Shown here: one piece after another, positions 17,542 to 27,044 of the stretch
How the letters are laid out: every line of letters begins with the position of its first letter
Position numbering within the stretch: position 1 is the stretch's first letter
Origin: Lachnospiraceae bacterium
GTDB taxonomy: Bacteria; Bacillota; Clostridia; Lachnospirales; Lachnospiraceae
Direction: 5' to 3'
Length of the DNA: 64,000 bases
NCBI GenBank assembly: GCA_024698075.1
Contig: JAILRP010000074.1
Location: 1 to 64,000 of the forward strand
Program-made: the position numbers and the translations under genes
Notes under the pieces: model-generated
Database searches by the model: none
What the model was told of the DNA's origin: nothing
What the model saw: only the letters and a program-made list of their open reading frames with translations

Positions 17542-17608
17542 AATGAAGACTATGCCTATATTATCTCCAAGTTTGGCGGCCGTTTCAATACAATTATTGC
17601 CTTTACAA

Positions 17609-17650
17609 TAAAAAAAGCATCCATGGATGAGATTTCCGATCCATGGATGC
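17609..17650 (-). terminator. Strong terminator after the ROK/kinase/isomerase operon
   Basis: Arms GCATCCATGG (17617-17626) and CCATGGATGC (17641-17650) are perfect, and on the minus strand the stem is followed by seven T. It lies 55 nt past the stop of the isomerase gene. Confidence 0.85.
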
Positions 17651-17705
17651 ATAAAAATCTTACTTACAGATCATGAATTTGAAGAGCCGGTCAGGCGGCA
17701 TGCCA

Positions 17706-18932
17706 TCACAGTGCAAGCGCGGGCGCTATGGACAGTCCCATGTTTTCATTGTACGGGATGAGCGTTGCCTGAACCGCATGGTACAGATCCGACTTGCCCG
17801 GCCAGACCGTGTCCTTAAGATGATTGTTTCTGTCAAGCTGATGGAACCATGAACCGTTATCATGGTCGACGACCGACTCATCCAGATACTTCATGAACAT
17901 CGCATAGTCTGCGGCATATCGTGATATGCCGGTGATGCGGTACAGAACCGCCGATGTATTGATGGCTTCCGCAAGCGTCCAGTGCATTCTGTCATGCACG
18001 ACCGGTTTCCCTTCCCAGTCTGTCGTGTAGCATATACCGGGGGCTCCGTCGGCACACCAGGCATCTGCTGTGGCGCGGTCATACAGATTCCGTGCGGCAT
18101 TTGTATATTCAGTGATTTTCTCTTTGTCGTCCTTATGGGCCGACAGGGCATACTGCGATATCAGCCTTGCCCACTCGATCCCGTGTCCCGGGGTGGCACC
18201 GAACGGTTTGAACGGATCATCCGGCTTATCCCGGTTGAGCATAAGGTCAGCCTTCCACTCTTTTGTAAAATGCTCCGGTATGCGCCAGCTGTTATCTTCG
18301 GCCCATTTTATGACACGGCCGATGATACGTCCCGCCCTGTCCCTGTATTTTTCATCATGAAGCACATCGGCCGCTGCCAGAAAAGCCTCGACCGTATGCA
18401 TGTTGGCGTTGATGCCCCTGTAATCCGAAAGCTGCGTAAAATCGGTGTTCCATGTATCCGCTGCCAGGCCTTCTTCTTCATTCCAGAAGTATCTGTCATA
18501 TATATCAAGCGCTTCAGAAAGGAGCTCATCCGCTCCGGCCGCCTTGATAAGACTTGCGGAGCATGCGGCAAGGATGACAAAAGCATGGGCATAGCACTGC
18601 TTTCCGGGGATGACGCTTCCGTCAGCACATATCCCGGCATACCATCCGCCATTCTCATCATCATGAAGTTCACCCCGAAGTCCCTTCACCGCTGAATCTG
18701 CAAGCTGCCTGCTCCCTTTGTGGCCGAGCAGCTCTCCCATGCTGTAGACATGGGCCATGCGGCACGTTATCCATGTTTCGCGGGGTCTGTCTGTCCACGG
18801 CGTACCGTCATCACCGAGATAATATGCTCCTCCCTCCGGGGATGCAAAACCATGGCCGAATGACAGAAGGTCATTTCGCAGCAGCTCCATGAACTGCCTG
18901 TTTTCACTTGTATCTATTTCGTATTTTTTCAT
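17706..18932 (-). CDS. AGE-family sugar isomerase/epimerase (mannose or sulfoquinovose isomerase type)
   Basis: 408 aa, the length of the N-acylglucosamine 2-epimerase superfamily with an (alpha/alpha)6 barrel. Conserved His-bearing blocks are NANMHTVEAF, ATPGHGIEWARL and RMHWTLAEAI, and a C-terminal WPGKSDLYHAVQATLIP. These fit the YihS/mannose isomerase branch, which interconverts aldose and ketose, better than GlcNAc or cellobiose epimerases. Beside a fructokinase this suggests mannose to fructose to fructose-6-phosphate. Sulfoquinovose isomerase plus sulfofructose kinase is the alternative, but no aldolase of that pathway is here. Confidence 0.78.
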   Translation of the reverse strand: MKKYEIDTSENRQFMELLRNDLLSFGHGFASPEGGAYYLGDDGTPWTDRPRETWITCRMAHVYSMGELLGHKGSRQLADSAVKGLRGELHDDENGGWYAGICADGSVIPGKQCYAHAFVILAACSASLIKAAGADELLSEALDIYDRYFWNEEEGLAADTWNTDFTQLSDYRGINANMHTVEAFLAAADVLHDEKYRDRAGRIIGRVIKWAEDNSWRIPEHFTKEWKADLMLNRDKPDDPFKPFGATPGHGIEWARLISQYALSAHKDDKEKITEYTNAARNLYDRATADAWCADGAPGICYTTDWEGKPVVHDRMHWTLAEAINTSAVLYRITGISRYAADYAMFMKYLDESVVDHDNGSWFHQLDRNNHLKDTVWPGKSDLYHAVQATLIPYNENMGLSIAPALAL

Positions 18933-18999
18933 GTGGTATCCGCTTTCCGGTTTAACAGCAGCCCTGCATACTTACGTCCTTACATGGTACATCCATCTG

Positions 19000-19983
19000 T
19001 TATCTGCCGATAAGCTCCCTTACTTCTTCCGCCTCCGGCATGACACGCAGAGCGCCTCTTCTCGTGGTTATTATCGATGCTGCGGCGTTTGCGAATGTCA
19101 GCATTTCCTTAAGGTCAGCTCCGTCAAGATCATCAAGTCCCCTCTCAAGGACATAGTTCAGAACACATCCTCCGAACGTATCACCGGCACCTGTCGTCTC
19201 GATGGTATCCTTCTGAATGAAAGGCGCGGCCTCGGCTTTTATATACTCTGAAGAACCCGAATCCTTCCTGAATGCCGCCATGCTGCCGCTGCGTCCTAAA
19301 GATACCGTTACCAGACGGACCCCGCAGCGTGACAGTATCCACTCCACTCCTTCGGTATAGTCATCAAGTCCGGTGAGCCACTGTATCTCGTTATCCGAGA
19401 TCTTCAGCACATCACAGTATCCAAGGCCCGCAATAACCTGCTCTTTGGCATCATCAAGGTTGTCCCACAGAGGCTCCCTCAGGTTTGGGTCGAATGATAT
19501 TATGCATCCATTGTTCTTTGCCTCTTCAAGTGCAAAGAGGGTTGCCGAGCGCGCCGGCTCATGTGTCATGGAAAGCGTGCCGAAGTGAAATATCTTTGCC
19601 GAACGGATAATATCCGTATCAACATCCTCTTTTGTGAGCATCATGTCGGCTCCGGGATTGCGGTAGAATGAAAAATCCCGGTCCCCGTCCTCGAAAGTCT
19701 TTACGAACGCGAGCGTCGTGCGGACTTTGCCATCCACTGCAAGCCCTTTTGCATCTATTCCGACTTCACCGAGCACTTCCTTAAGCTCATGTCCGAATAT
19801 ATCGTCTCCTACTTTTCCGATAAAGGCCGTCCTGCGCCCGAGCTTTCCGAGCATGGCGAGAACATTGCACGGTGCGCCGCCTGGATTGGCTTCATACATC
19901 GCATTGCCCTGAGCAGAAAGTCCGTTCATCGTCATGTCGATAAGCAGTTCTCCTAATGCTGCCACATCATATGATCTTTCCAT
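19000..19983 (-). CDS. PfkB-family fructokinase
   Basis: Phosphorylates fructose (or a related ketose) with ATP. 327 aa from the ATG at 19983, selected because AGAGGT lies just upstream; an earlier ATG at 20004 is unsupported. Motifs: N-terminal GELLIDMT, the substrate-side NPGGAPCNVLAML, and the C-terminal TGAGDTFGGCV with the catalytic Asp. The sequence is closest in look to bacterial ScrK-type fructokinases. It lies between the ROK regulator and the AGE isomerase, whose product would be its substrate. Confidence 0.88.
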   Translation of the reverse strand: MERSYDVAALGELLIDMTMNGLSAQGNAMYEANPGGAPCNVLAMLGKLGRRTAFIGKVGDDIFGHELKEVLGEVGIDAKGLAVDGKVRTTLAFVKTFEDGDRDFSFYRNPGADMMLTKEDVDTDIIRSAKIFHFGTLSMTHEPARSATLFALEEAKNNGCIISFDPNLREPLWDNLDDAKEQVIAGLGYCDVLKISDNEIQWLTGLDDYTEGVEWILSRCGVRLVTVSLGRSGSMAAFRKDSGSSEYIKAEAAPFIQKDTIETTGAGDTFGGCVLNYVLERGLDDLDGADLKEMLTFANAAASIITTRRGALRVMPEAEEVRELIGR

Positions 19984-20026
19984 AACATCTACCTCTGTTA
20001 TCATCTCACATCAGTATCCTTACATG

Positions 20027-21235
20027 TCAGACCGCCAGGTATTCGCTGGGTTTTCTGAGCACTTTATCCGTGGCTATCGCTGCCGCACCAAGCAGAGTGG
20101 AATCTATTCCCAGTCTCGATATTTCAATCCTGGCATTATCGAATATTTCCGGTACCACACGTTCCCTGACGGTTTTTTGTATCTCCGGAAGAAGCAGATC
20201 CCCTCCTTTTGAAAGGATATCACCGATCACGATCAGGTCGGGATTATATGCGTTCAAAATATTGATGCAGCCATATCCGAGATATTTGCCCATCTCATTA
20301 ACGATCTTTAACGCCTTTTTATTTCCACATCTTGCCGCCGCAAACACCTTTTCGCACGCTTCTGCCCTGCTGTCATTTCCATCCACCAAAAGACCCGGCG
20401 CCTCCTGTCTGACACGTTTCAGCATTTGGGCTGCGCTGCAGTAAAGTTCCAGACATCCGCAGTTTCCGCACTCACACTTCGGTCCGTTTACATCTATGCT
20501 CATGTGGCCTATCTCACTGGCAATCCCCTTCATTCCCAAAAGCAGATTCCCATTGTCCACGATCCCGGATCCTATTCCTTCGCCTGCAAGGAGATAAGCC
20601 AATGTCGTAACAGGCCTGATGTGATCACCGAACCACCATTCAGCCATGGCTCCCGCATTAGCATCCTGTTCAATGAATACGGGTTTGTCAAATTCTTCGG
20701 AAAACTCCGATACAAAATTCACATCATGCCAGCCGGGCAATTCCGTAATAACGGCAATCCTTCCCTTCTCACGGAAAAACGGACCCGGTACCGCCATCCC
20801 TATAGCCACGATATTCGCATATTTCTTAAGAAAATCGTGTATCTGCTTTTTCATTTTTGAGATGACCGCTCCGGCATCCTGCGAAAGCTCAAACTTTGTC
20901 TGGCGGACCTTATACGGCTTACCGGAGATATCAAATACTCCGATCGTAAACATCTGTCTTGAAAACTTGATGCCAAGCACCAGTTTGTCTTCAGCGTTAA
21001 GCCTTAATCCGATCGATCTTCTGTTTCCGTTGCCTTTTATGATCCCGACTTCAGATACTATCCCCATCTCGATGAGGATGGCGGTAATCTTTGTTACAGA
21101 AGCCTGCGTCAGCCCTGTCATCCTGGCTATATCCGCCCGCGAGCACATCTTCTGCTGAAGTATCCTCACTATTGCAGAACGGTTCATCTCGGTCAGGTCA
21201 CTGTTATTGCTGCCTGCCACATTCCTGTCTGTCAT
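20027..21235 (-). CDS. ROK-family transcriptional repressor
   Basis: 402 aa: N-terminal winged helix (MNRSAIVRILQQKMCSRADI, then TGLTQASVTKI) and a C-terminal ROK sugar-kinase-like fold with EQDANAGAMAEWWFG and the zinc site CECGNCGCLE. The start at 21235 follows GGAAGTGG; the upstream ATG at 21277 overlaps the operator and lacks a site. It has its own strong promoter with the operator TTAACAGAGTTAA just past the -10, and the same 13-mer lies in the promoter of the sugar ABC operon. It is therefore predicted to repress both units until the sugar binds. Confidence 0.9.
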   Translation of the reverse strand: MTDRNVAGSNNSDLTEMNRSAIVRILQQKMCSRADIARMTGLTQASVTKITAILIEMGIVSEVGIIKGNGNRRSIGLRLNAEDKLVLGIKFSRQMFTIGVFDISGKPYKVRQTKFELSQDAGAVISKMKKQIHDFLKKYANIVAIGMAVPGPFFREKGRIAVITELPGWHDVNFVSEFSEEFDKPVFIEQDANAGAMAEWWFGDHIRPVTTLAYLLAGEGIGSGIVDNGNLLLGMKGIASEIGHMSIDVNGPKCECGNCGCLELYCSAAQMLKRVRQEAPGLLVDGNDSRAEACEKVFAAARCGNKKALKIVNEMGKYLGYGCINILNAYNPDLIVIGDILSKGGDLLLPEIQKTVRERVVPEIFDNARIEISRLGIDSTLLGAAAIATDKVLRKPSEYLAV

Positions 21236-21276
21236 CGATCCACTTCCGTTTCCATAGACTGTTAAGATTCTGTCCA

Positions 21277-21319
21277 TTAACTCTGTTAAAATAATAATTT
21301 CTCAGCAAAATCATGTCAA
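21277..21319 (-). promoter_or_regulatory. Promoter and autoregulatory operator of the ROK repressor
   Basis: -35 TTGACA (21314-21319), 17-nt spacer, -10 TATTAT (21291-21296), then TTAACAGAGTTAA (TTAAC-N3-GTTAA dyad) at 21277-21289 covering the start site. The identical 13-mer occurs at 25084-25096. Confidence 0.8.
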
Positions 21320-21358
21320 TATTCGGAAAGGCCCTTTAACAGGCATTTTATCAAGAAT

Positions 21359-21392
21359 GCCGGCAATACGCTTATATTTCGTACTGCCGGCA
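21359..21392 (-). terminator. Hairpin after the binding-protein gene
   Basis: TGCCGGCA (21359-21366) and TGCCGGCA (21385-21392), extended inward by TACG/CGTA with one mismatch. No clear T-run follows, so it may stabilise the 3' end as much as terminate. It separates the ABC operon from the ROK promoter. Confidence 0.5.
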
Positions 21393-21428
21393 ATCAGATA
21401 AGTGTTATCGTTTCCCCACTGTGCTGGC

Positions 21429-22436
21429 TTACTGTATATTGTCCTTGGTCAATACCGTGACACCGGTATCTGTTACTTCGCCTCCGAGAGACTCGCCATT
21501 TACAGCCTTAACACAGGCTTTTACTCCTTCGCTTCCCATAACATCAGGGTTCTGAGCCATGGTGCACAGAAGGTTTCCGTCAATGATGAGATTTTTGATC
21601 GAGTCAGACTTATCAAATCCTACGCCGACTATTTCGGTACCTGAAGCCTTGATCGCATTTCCTGTTCCCGTAGTTGAGCCTTCATTAGCTCCGAAGATTC
21701 CAACCACACCCTGTGTGATATAGTTTTCGGCTATTGACTGAGCTTTTGCGGCATCTCCGTCACAGTACTGTGTTTCAAGAAGGTTAAAACCTGTCCCGTC
21801 GAACGCACTTCTGAACCCGTTTTCTCTGTCCACGCATGACTGGGTTGAAGCATTTACGTTTACGATACCGATGTCTCCGCTGTCTATTCCTTTCTCCTGA
21901 AGAGCCTTCAGCATTTCTTCACCCGCCGTTTTTCCTGCGGCTTCGTTATTCGTGGCAAAAGTTGCCTCTGCCTCTACGTTTGCAGGTGAATCAACATATA
22001 CTATCTTAATTCCTGCAGAAGCCGCTTCGTTAAGCGCACCGGAAATAGCATCCGGACCGTTCGCGGCAACCATGATCGCATTGTATCCTCCCGCAACTGC
22101 ATTGTTCACACACTCAATCTGCTTGGAATCATCCTTTGTGTCAGGCGACATAAAGTCAACGGTAACGCCTTCTGCCTGTGCCTCAGCCTGTGCACCCTCA
22201 TTTAAAGTAACCCAGTGCTGGTCGATCGAATCCATAGTGATAAGAGCGATCTTAATATCCGCTGCAGCCTCTTCTTCCGCTGCCGCAGAGGGTGCAGGTG
22301 TCTCTCCAGGCGCTTCCTCCGCCTTTTCTTCCGCGGGTGCCGGCGCCGGCGCTGGTGCGGCTGCTCCCGCACATCCCGTAAGTGCCGATAATACCATACA
22401 TGAACCCAAGATCAAAGCTAATACTCTCTTTTTCAT
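21429..22436 (-). CDS. Sugar ABC transporter substrate-binding lipoprotein (RbsB-like)
   Basis: 335 aa. Signal ends SALTGC, then an Ala/Pro/Glu-rich linker typical of lipid-anchored binding proteins, then a family 4 periplasmic-binding fold (IKIALITMDSIDQHW; VGIFGANEGSTTGTGNAI). Members bind ribose, galactose, xylose and similar sugars. AAGGAGG lies 6 nt before the ATG. It follows the ATPase and permease, with an intercistronic hairpin upstream. The repression network with the isomerase and fructokinase suggests the bound sugar is mannose or another aldose they can use. Confidence 0.9.
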   Translation of the reverse strand: MKKRVLALILGSCMVLSALTGCAGAAAPAPAPAPAEEKAEEAPGETPAPSAAAEEEAAADIKIALITMDSIDQHWVTLNEGAQAEAQAEGVTVDFMSPDTKDDSKQIECVNNAVAGGYNAIMVAANGPDAISGALNEAASAGIKIVYVDSPANVEAEATFATNNEAAGKTAGEEMLKALQEKGIDSGDIGIVNVNASTQSCVDRENGFRSAFDGTGFNLLETQYCDGDAAKAQSIAENYITQGVVGIFGANEGSTTGTGNAIKASGTEIVGVGFDKSDSIKNLIIDGNLLCTMAQNPDVMGSEGVKACVKAVNGESLGGEVTDTGVTVLTKDNIQ

Positions 22437-22493
22437 ACTATCCTCCTTAATTATCAGGTTGTAATTTGATACATTATATCTTTCATGCCGCCT

Positions 22494-22512
22494 TCCGGCG
22501 CGCGCTGCCGGA
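22494..22512 (-). promoter_or_regulatory. Intercistronic hairpin between permease and binding-protein genes
   Basis: TCCGGC (22494-22499) and GCCGGA (22507-22512) with a GC-rich loop and no T-run. Such stems upstream of binding-protein genes commonly give differential mRNA stability; that role is inferred. Confidence 0.4.
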
Positions 22513-22530
22513 CTGCGTCATAAAATTCCG

Positions 22531-23529
22531 TTAATCCTTTCGGTTTCTGATCACCGATACGAGAACAGCAGCAACGACCATAACACCTATGACGATCCTC
22601 TGAATTCCCACTTGGGCACCGATCATGTTAAGTCCGTTTTCAAGTGTCTGCCATACCGCGGCCCCGGCAAAGGTTCCCAGAAGTATTCCGGATCCTCCGA
22701 GCGGAGAAACACCGCCTATAACGCCGGCAGCAACACCGTACATCTCGTACACATTTCCTGCTTCCATGTTTCCCATTCCTGCCTGCGCACATAAGATAAA
22801 ACCGACCACGGCACCGCAGAATTCACTGATAAGATATGTCTTGACGGTTGTCTTCACCACATCCACACCGGAAAGCTTTGCCGCCTCCACATTCGAGCCG
22901 ATTGCATATATATGTCGCCCGGTCCTTGTCTTTGATAAAAAGAAATAGAAGACAAGAAAAATGACAAATGCGATCCAGAATGTATTAAACAGTCCAAGGA
23001 TTTTTCCGTAGTAGAAAAAATTCTGAAAGCTGTCTGCAGCATCTTTTCCAAGAACAACTCCGATATTGTCCGTGTTTCTGTTTCCGTTGACTATATACGC
23101 AGCACCCCTTGCAATGAACATTGTTCCGAGAGTTGCAATAAAAGGCGGGAGCTTAAATCTTCCGACCAGCACACCGTTTATGAATCCAATCGTCAGGCAG
23201 ACCGCCATTGTGATGAGCATCGCCAGCAGAGGATTCACGCCGAGTGTCATGAGCGTTGCCGTCATCATGGCACTCATGCCTGCAACGGAACCGATCGACA
23301 GATCGATATTTCCCGTTATCATCACATAGCTCTGTCCGATACCGATAAGGAGGTATTTGGACATGGACCTCAAAAGGTTCAGTATGTTCTGTCCGGAAAA
23401 GACCATGGGATTCATGATCCCAAAAGCCACATAGATGACCACCAGGCCGGCAAATGCAGTAAGAGCTGCTCCCATGCCTTTTATTCTCATTATCTTTTTT
23501 ATCAGTCCGGTCTTTCTTGCTCTGTACAT
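22531..23529 (-). CDS. Sugar ABC transporter permease (RbsC-like)
   Basis: 332 aa, eight or more transmembrane segments, with NIDLSIGSVAGMSAMM and GRFKLPPFIATLGTM, both hallmarks of the RbsC/XylH permease family, and a C-terminal GGVSPLGGSGILLGT. The start at 23529 (MYRARKTG) is preceded by GGAGGGA; the longer frame to 23574 would overlap rbsA by 29 nt. Forms the membrane channel for the importer with the ATPase at 23546-25048. Confidence 0.92.
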   Translation of the reverse strand: MYRARKTGLIKKIMRIKGMGAALTAFAGLVVIYVAFGIMNPMVFSGQNILNLLRSMSKYLLIGIGQSYVMITGNIDLSIGSVAGMSAMMTATLMTLGVNPLLAMLITMAVCLTIGFINGVLVGRFKLPPFIATLGTMFIARGAAYIVNGNRNTDNIGVVLGKDAADSFQNFFYYGKILGLFNTFWIAFVIFLVFYFFLSKTRTGRHIYAIGSNVEAAKLSGVDVVKTTVKTYLISEFCGAVVGFILCAQAGMGNMEAGNVYEMYGVAAGVIGGVSPLGGSGILLGTFAGAAVWQTLENGLNMIGAQVGIQRIVIGVMVVAAVLVSVIRNRKD

Positions 23530-23545
23530 CTTTCGATCCCTCCGC

Positions 23546-25048
23546 TTATAATCTGCTCTCAAACTGAGTCGCATATTTTAATATTTCATTCTGTGTTGCC
23601 GTTTCCGCATCCAGCTCCCCTGTTATACGTCCGTCGCACATTACGATTATCCTGTCAGCTATCCCCATCACCTCCGGCATCTCGGAAGATATGAACATGA
23701 CGGCGATGCCCTGTTCTTTAAGCCTGTTCATTATGTGGTATATCTCTACCTTGGCGCCCACATCTATTCCCCTGGTCGGCTCATCAAATATGACAACCCT
23801 TGATTTTCGCGCCAGCCATTTACCAACGACCACCTTCTGCTGGTTTCCTCCGGATAAAGATCCTGCATCAATATCTATGCCGGGCGTTTTTATCGAGAGA
23901 TTCCGTATAGCTTCTTCGCACATCTGAGTCTCTTTCTTTCTGTTTATGACTCCATCCCTGCCGCATATCATGTCAAGGTTGGGAAGCGCCACGTTCTCCC
24001 GGATGGTGAGCTTAGTGCACAGACCGTCTTTCTTGCGGTCTTCCGGTGCAAGAACTATGCCTGCCCTTATAGCATCCATCGGATTCTCTATCCGCACTTC
24101 TTTGTCATCCAGGATTATGGTTCCGCTCTCTTTCTTATCAACACCAAAAATAGCTCTCGTCGTTTCCGTTCTTCCGGCTCCCATAAGTCCGGCAAAACCT
24201 ACGATCTCTCCCTCATGCAGTGAAAAGCTTACATCCCTCACGCTCCTGCCCGCATTTAACCCCCGCACCTCAAACACCTTTTTCCCTCTGGTGCATTTTA
24301 TCCTCGGGAATTTCTCCTTTATCTCGCGTCCGACCATGTTTGCAATGATCTCGTCCATCGTGAACGAATCAAAATCACCCGATGTGATATATCTTCCGTC
24401 CCTCATGATCGTCACGCGGTCAGTGATATGTGCGAGTTCTTCAAGTCTGTGGGAAATATAAACGATCCCGCACCCCTGGCTTTTCAGTCTCTGTATTATC
24501 GAAAAAAGTTCCTTGATCTCCCTTGATGAGAGCGCCGAGGTAGGTTCATCCATTATCAGTATCTTTGCATTTACGGAAAGGGCTTTGGCGATTTCGATCA
24601 TCTGCTGTTTACTGACCGGCAGGCTTCCGACAGTCTCGAGCGGATCGATATCAACTCCGAGCTCGTCAAGATATTTCCGGGCAGTATTTTCCATCTCGGC
24701 ATTATCAAGCACGATGCCATTGATATGCTCCCTCCCGAGAAACATGTTTTCCGAAACATTAAGATCCTTGCACATATTCAGTTCCTGGTGGATTATCGCA
24801 ACGCCGGCATCAAGAGCCTGTTTAGGATTGAGATTCTCATATTCCCTGCCCATGATCCTGATCGTTCCGCCATCCTTCTCGTAGACACCGCTCAGTATCT
24901 TCATGAGGGTTGATTTTCCCGCACCGTTCTCCCCCAGGAGCGCCATTACTTCTCCGCTTCTGAGTTCGAAACTGACATCATCAAGTGCCCTTACCCCGGG
25001 AAATGACTTTGAGATATGCTCCATTGAAACTATGACTTCGCCCATCAT
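23546..25048 (-). CDS. Sugar ABC transporter ATPase with two nucleotide-binding domains (RbsA/MglA-like)
   Basis: 500 aa with two fused ABC domains. N-terminal: Walker A GENGAGKSTLMKIL, Walker B ILIMDEPTSAL. C-terminal: degenerate Walker A GLMGAGRTE, signature LSGGNQQKVV and Walker B VVIFDEPTRGIDVGAK. The start at 25048 has GGAAGG 6 nt upstream. It heads the importer operon, an order (ATPase, permease, binding protein) unlike E. coli rbs, directly behind the twin-palindrome promoter. Confidence 0.92.
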   Translation of the reverse strand: MMGEVIVSMEHISKSFPGVRALDDVSFELRSGEVMALLGENGAGKSTLMKILSGVYEKDGGTIRIMGREYENLNPKQALDAGVAIIHQELNMCKDLNVSENMFLGREHINGIVLDNAEMENTARKYLDELGVDIDPLETVGSLPVSKQQMIEIAKALSVNAKILIMDEPTSALSSREIKELFSIIQRLKSQGCGIVYISHRLEELAHITDRVTIMRDGRYITSGDFDSFTMDEIIANMVGREIKEKFPRIKCTRGKKVFEVRGLNAGRSVRDVSFSLHEGEIVGFAGLMGAGRTETTRAIFGVDKKESGTIILDDKEVRIENPMDAIRAGIVLAPEDRKKDGLCTKLTIRENVALPNLDMICGRDGVINRKKETQMCEEAIRNLSIKTPGIDIDAGSLSGGNQQKVVVGKWLARKSRVVIFDEPTRGIDVGAKVEIYHIMNRLKEQGIAVMFISSEMPEVMGIADRIIVMCDGRITGELDAETATQNEILKYATQFESRL

Positions 25049-25074
25049 TATGATCCTTCCCATTGCTTATTGAT

Positions 25075-25126
25075 GTTAATTGATTAACTCTGTTAATACA
25101 TTAACGCTGTAATTATTTGATGTCAA
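25075..25126 (-). promoter_or_regulatory. Promoter of the sugar ABC operon with twin 14-bp palindromes
   Basis: -35 TTGACA (25121-25126), 17-nt spacer, -10 TAATGT (25098-25103). Two dyads, GTTAATGTATTAAC (25092-25105) and GTTAATCAATTAAC (25075-25088), are centred 17 bp apart and cover the -10 and start. Their facing halves form TTAACAGAGTTAA (25084-25096), identical to the ROK promoter site. Confidence 0.8.
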
Positions 25127-25228
25127 TATCAGGATCGAAATATTTAAATCTTTGTTTGGGTTGCACAAATCATAATCAAGAATTTATACACTTTGGCACT
25201 TCCTCATTTCCGATATAATTCCGGGCAT

Positions 25229-25262
25229 AAAAAAAACGGGAGTGCATCATGCATTCCCGTTT
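25229..25262 (-). terminator. Terminator after the paired ABC half-transporters
   Basis: Arms AACGGGA and TCCCGTT (25235-25261) with an inner TGCAT/ATGCA pairing, followed on the minus strand by eight T. Lies 15 nt past the stop at 25277. Confidence 0.85.
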
Positions 25263-25276
25263 TGGCCCATGGGTCA

Positions 25277-27043
25277 TTATGCGATCTGCCAGTTTTCTGC
25301 CTCCTGCCTTATCCTGACAAAGCCCGCATATCTTCCGCCAAGGCTTACCAGTTCGCTGTGCCTTCCTCGTTCGACGATCCGGCCGTCATCTACCACGAGT
25401 ATCTGGTCTGCCGCTTCTATCGTTGCAAGACGGTGTGCGATGATGATCACCGTTTTGCCCTTTGAAAGTTCGGAAAGGGCGCCCTGGATCAGGTGCTCGT
25501 TCTCAGGGTCTATGCTCGCCGTAGACTCATCAAGGATTATTATCGGAGAGTCTTTCAGTATTGCCCTTGCTATCGATATCCTCTGTTTCTGTCCTCCGGA
25601 TAATGTCCCGCCGCCTTCACCTATCACGGTATCGTATCCGTCCGGAAGCTCCATTATAAAATCATGGCAGCGCGCTTTCTTTGCCGCTTCTATCATCTCC
25701 TCCTCGGATACGTTTTCCCTGCCGAAGCAGATGTTCGCCCTCACGGTATCGTTGAACAGATACACATTCTGAAATACCATGGAGATGTTTGAAAGGAGGC
25801 TGTCGAGGCTGTAACGCCTCACATCGGTGCCTCCAAGCGTGACCATACCATGCGTTACGTCATAAAACCTCGCTATCAGATTGCAGATCGTCGTCTTGCC
25901 GCTTCCCGACGGGCCTACGATCGCCGTGGTCGTACCCTCCGGGATAGTAAACGAAACATCTTTCAGGACCTTTCTGTTCTCAGCCTCTACCGCGTTGCTA
26001 TATGAAAAATCTACATTCTTAAATTCGATATCATGATTTTCGCATTTGATGTCGGATCCGCCGGCATCAAGCAGATTGACATCGGAAAACATCTCCATTT
26101 TATTGAATGCATTGTCGATGACCGACAGGACATGGGCACTGTCTGCGATAGGTTCAACGGAATTGAATATCGATAGCGACAGGAATGAAACTATGAGAAC
26201 CATTGACAGTTCCAGCTTCCCCGATAGTCCGGCTGCCATAACCGCGATCATCATCCAGACGCTTGCCGCCTTGAGCGCAAAAATATGCAGGCAGTTATAT
26301 GGAATGAAACCCCATTCAATCTTAAGCGCGATCTTTTTTGCACTCGAACAAGCATCTTTAAAATCCTTTGCGGAGGCGCCCTCCATCCCGAAGGATTTTA
26401 CAACGGGCAGTCCCCTCGTGTATTCAAGCGCGGCTCTTGTGAGCCTCTCATTCTCTTCATTAAGAACTTTCGTATTCTCCCTGCTGTGCTTCGAGATCAA
26501 AAGCAGGAACAGGAACGATACGAAAACGCCGAATACCGCTATGAGCGCACATTCCGGAATGATAAATGCAAGAAACAGGAGTATGCACAGAAAATTCAGA
26601 TAACCTCCGATAAATCCGTCCACCATGCGGATGCCCATGTTTTCCAAAGTTGCCAGTCCTGTTGTTATGGCATTTAATATCCTTCCCGTATCGTTCGTCT
26701 GGAAATACCCGAGTGATACCCGCTTAAGCGCCTCGCCTATCTTTAACCTGTCCCTTGCCACAAGTTCATAGCCGATCTTTTCATGAAAACGGGCTTTCAG
26801 ATAGTCGAACAGGAACCTGGCTGCCACCATCAGAAGGATAAGGAAGAAACTCTTCCACGCCAGTTCCGGGGCGATTCCATCCCCCTTCCTGACATCTGCT
26901 ATGATCTTCCCGATCACATATCCGGAATAAGCTACGGGTGCCGCTACGGCCCATGATGAAAGAAAAGAAAATATAAAACCGATAAAAAGACTTGCTCTGA
27001 ATCCTTCGCACCAGTCTATGATACGCTTTATTGTCCTGAACAT
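25277..27043 (-). CDS. ABC half-transporter (exporter fold), second of a pair
   Basis: 588 aa: six-helix membrane domain (residues about 15-310), then an ATPase with Walker A GPSGSGKTTICNLI, signature LSGGQKQRISIARA, Walker B IIILDESTASIDPEN and the His switch AHRLAT. It begins 1 nt after the stop of the first half with AAGGAGG, so the two probably form a heterodimer. Such pairs either export drugs or peptides or, as with YbtPQ and IrtAB, import ferric siderophores. Nearby Feo genes and GTTAGC operators favour a metal link, but substrate is not shown. Confidence 0.85.
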   Translation of the reverse strand: MFRTIKRIIDWCEGFRASLFIGFIFSFLSSWAVAAPVAYSGYVIGKIIADVRKGDGIAPELAWKSFFLILLMVAARFLFDYLKARFHEKIGYELVARDRLKIGEALKRVSLGYFQTNDTGRILNAITTGLATLENMGIRMVDGFIGGYLNFLCILLFLAFIIPECALIAVFGVFVSFLFLLLISKHSRENTKVLNEENERLTRAALEYTRGLPVVKSFGMEGASAKDFKDACSSAKKIALKIEWGFIPYNCLHIFALKAASVWMMIAVMAAGLSGKLELSMVLIVSFLSLSIFNSVEPIADSAHVLSVIDNAFNKMEMFSDVNLLDAGGSDIKCENHDIEFKNVDFSYSNAVEAENRKVLKDVSFTIPEGTTTAIVGPSGSGKTTICNLIARFYDVTHGMVTLGGTDVRRYSLDSLLSNISMVFQNVYLFNDTVRANICFGRENVSEEEMIEAAKKARCHDFIMELPDGYDTVIGEGGGTLSGGQKQRISIARAILKDSPIIILDESTASIDPENEHLIQGALSELSKGKTVIIIAHRLATIEAADQILVVDDGRIVERGRHSELVSLGGRYAGFVRIRQEAENWQIA

Positions 27044-27044
27044 C

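Noticed and set aside
25075..25105. GTTAAT palindromes as part of the GTTAGC metal operator set
   Set aside because: Sequence and spacing differ (GTTAAT-N2-ATTAAC) and the exact 13-mer is shared only with the ROK promoter, so they belong to sugar control.
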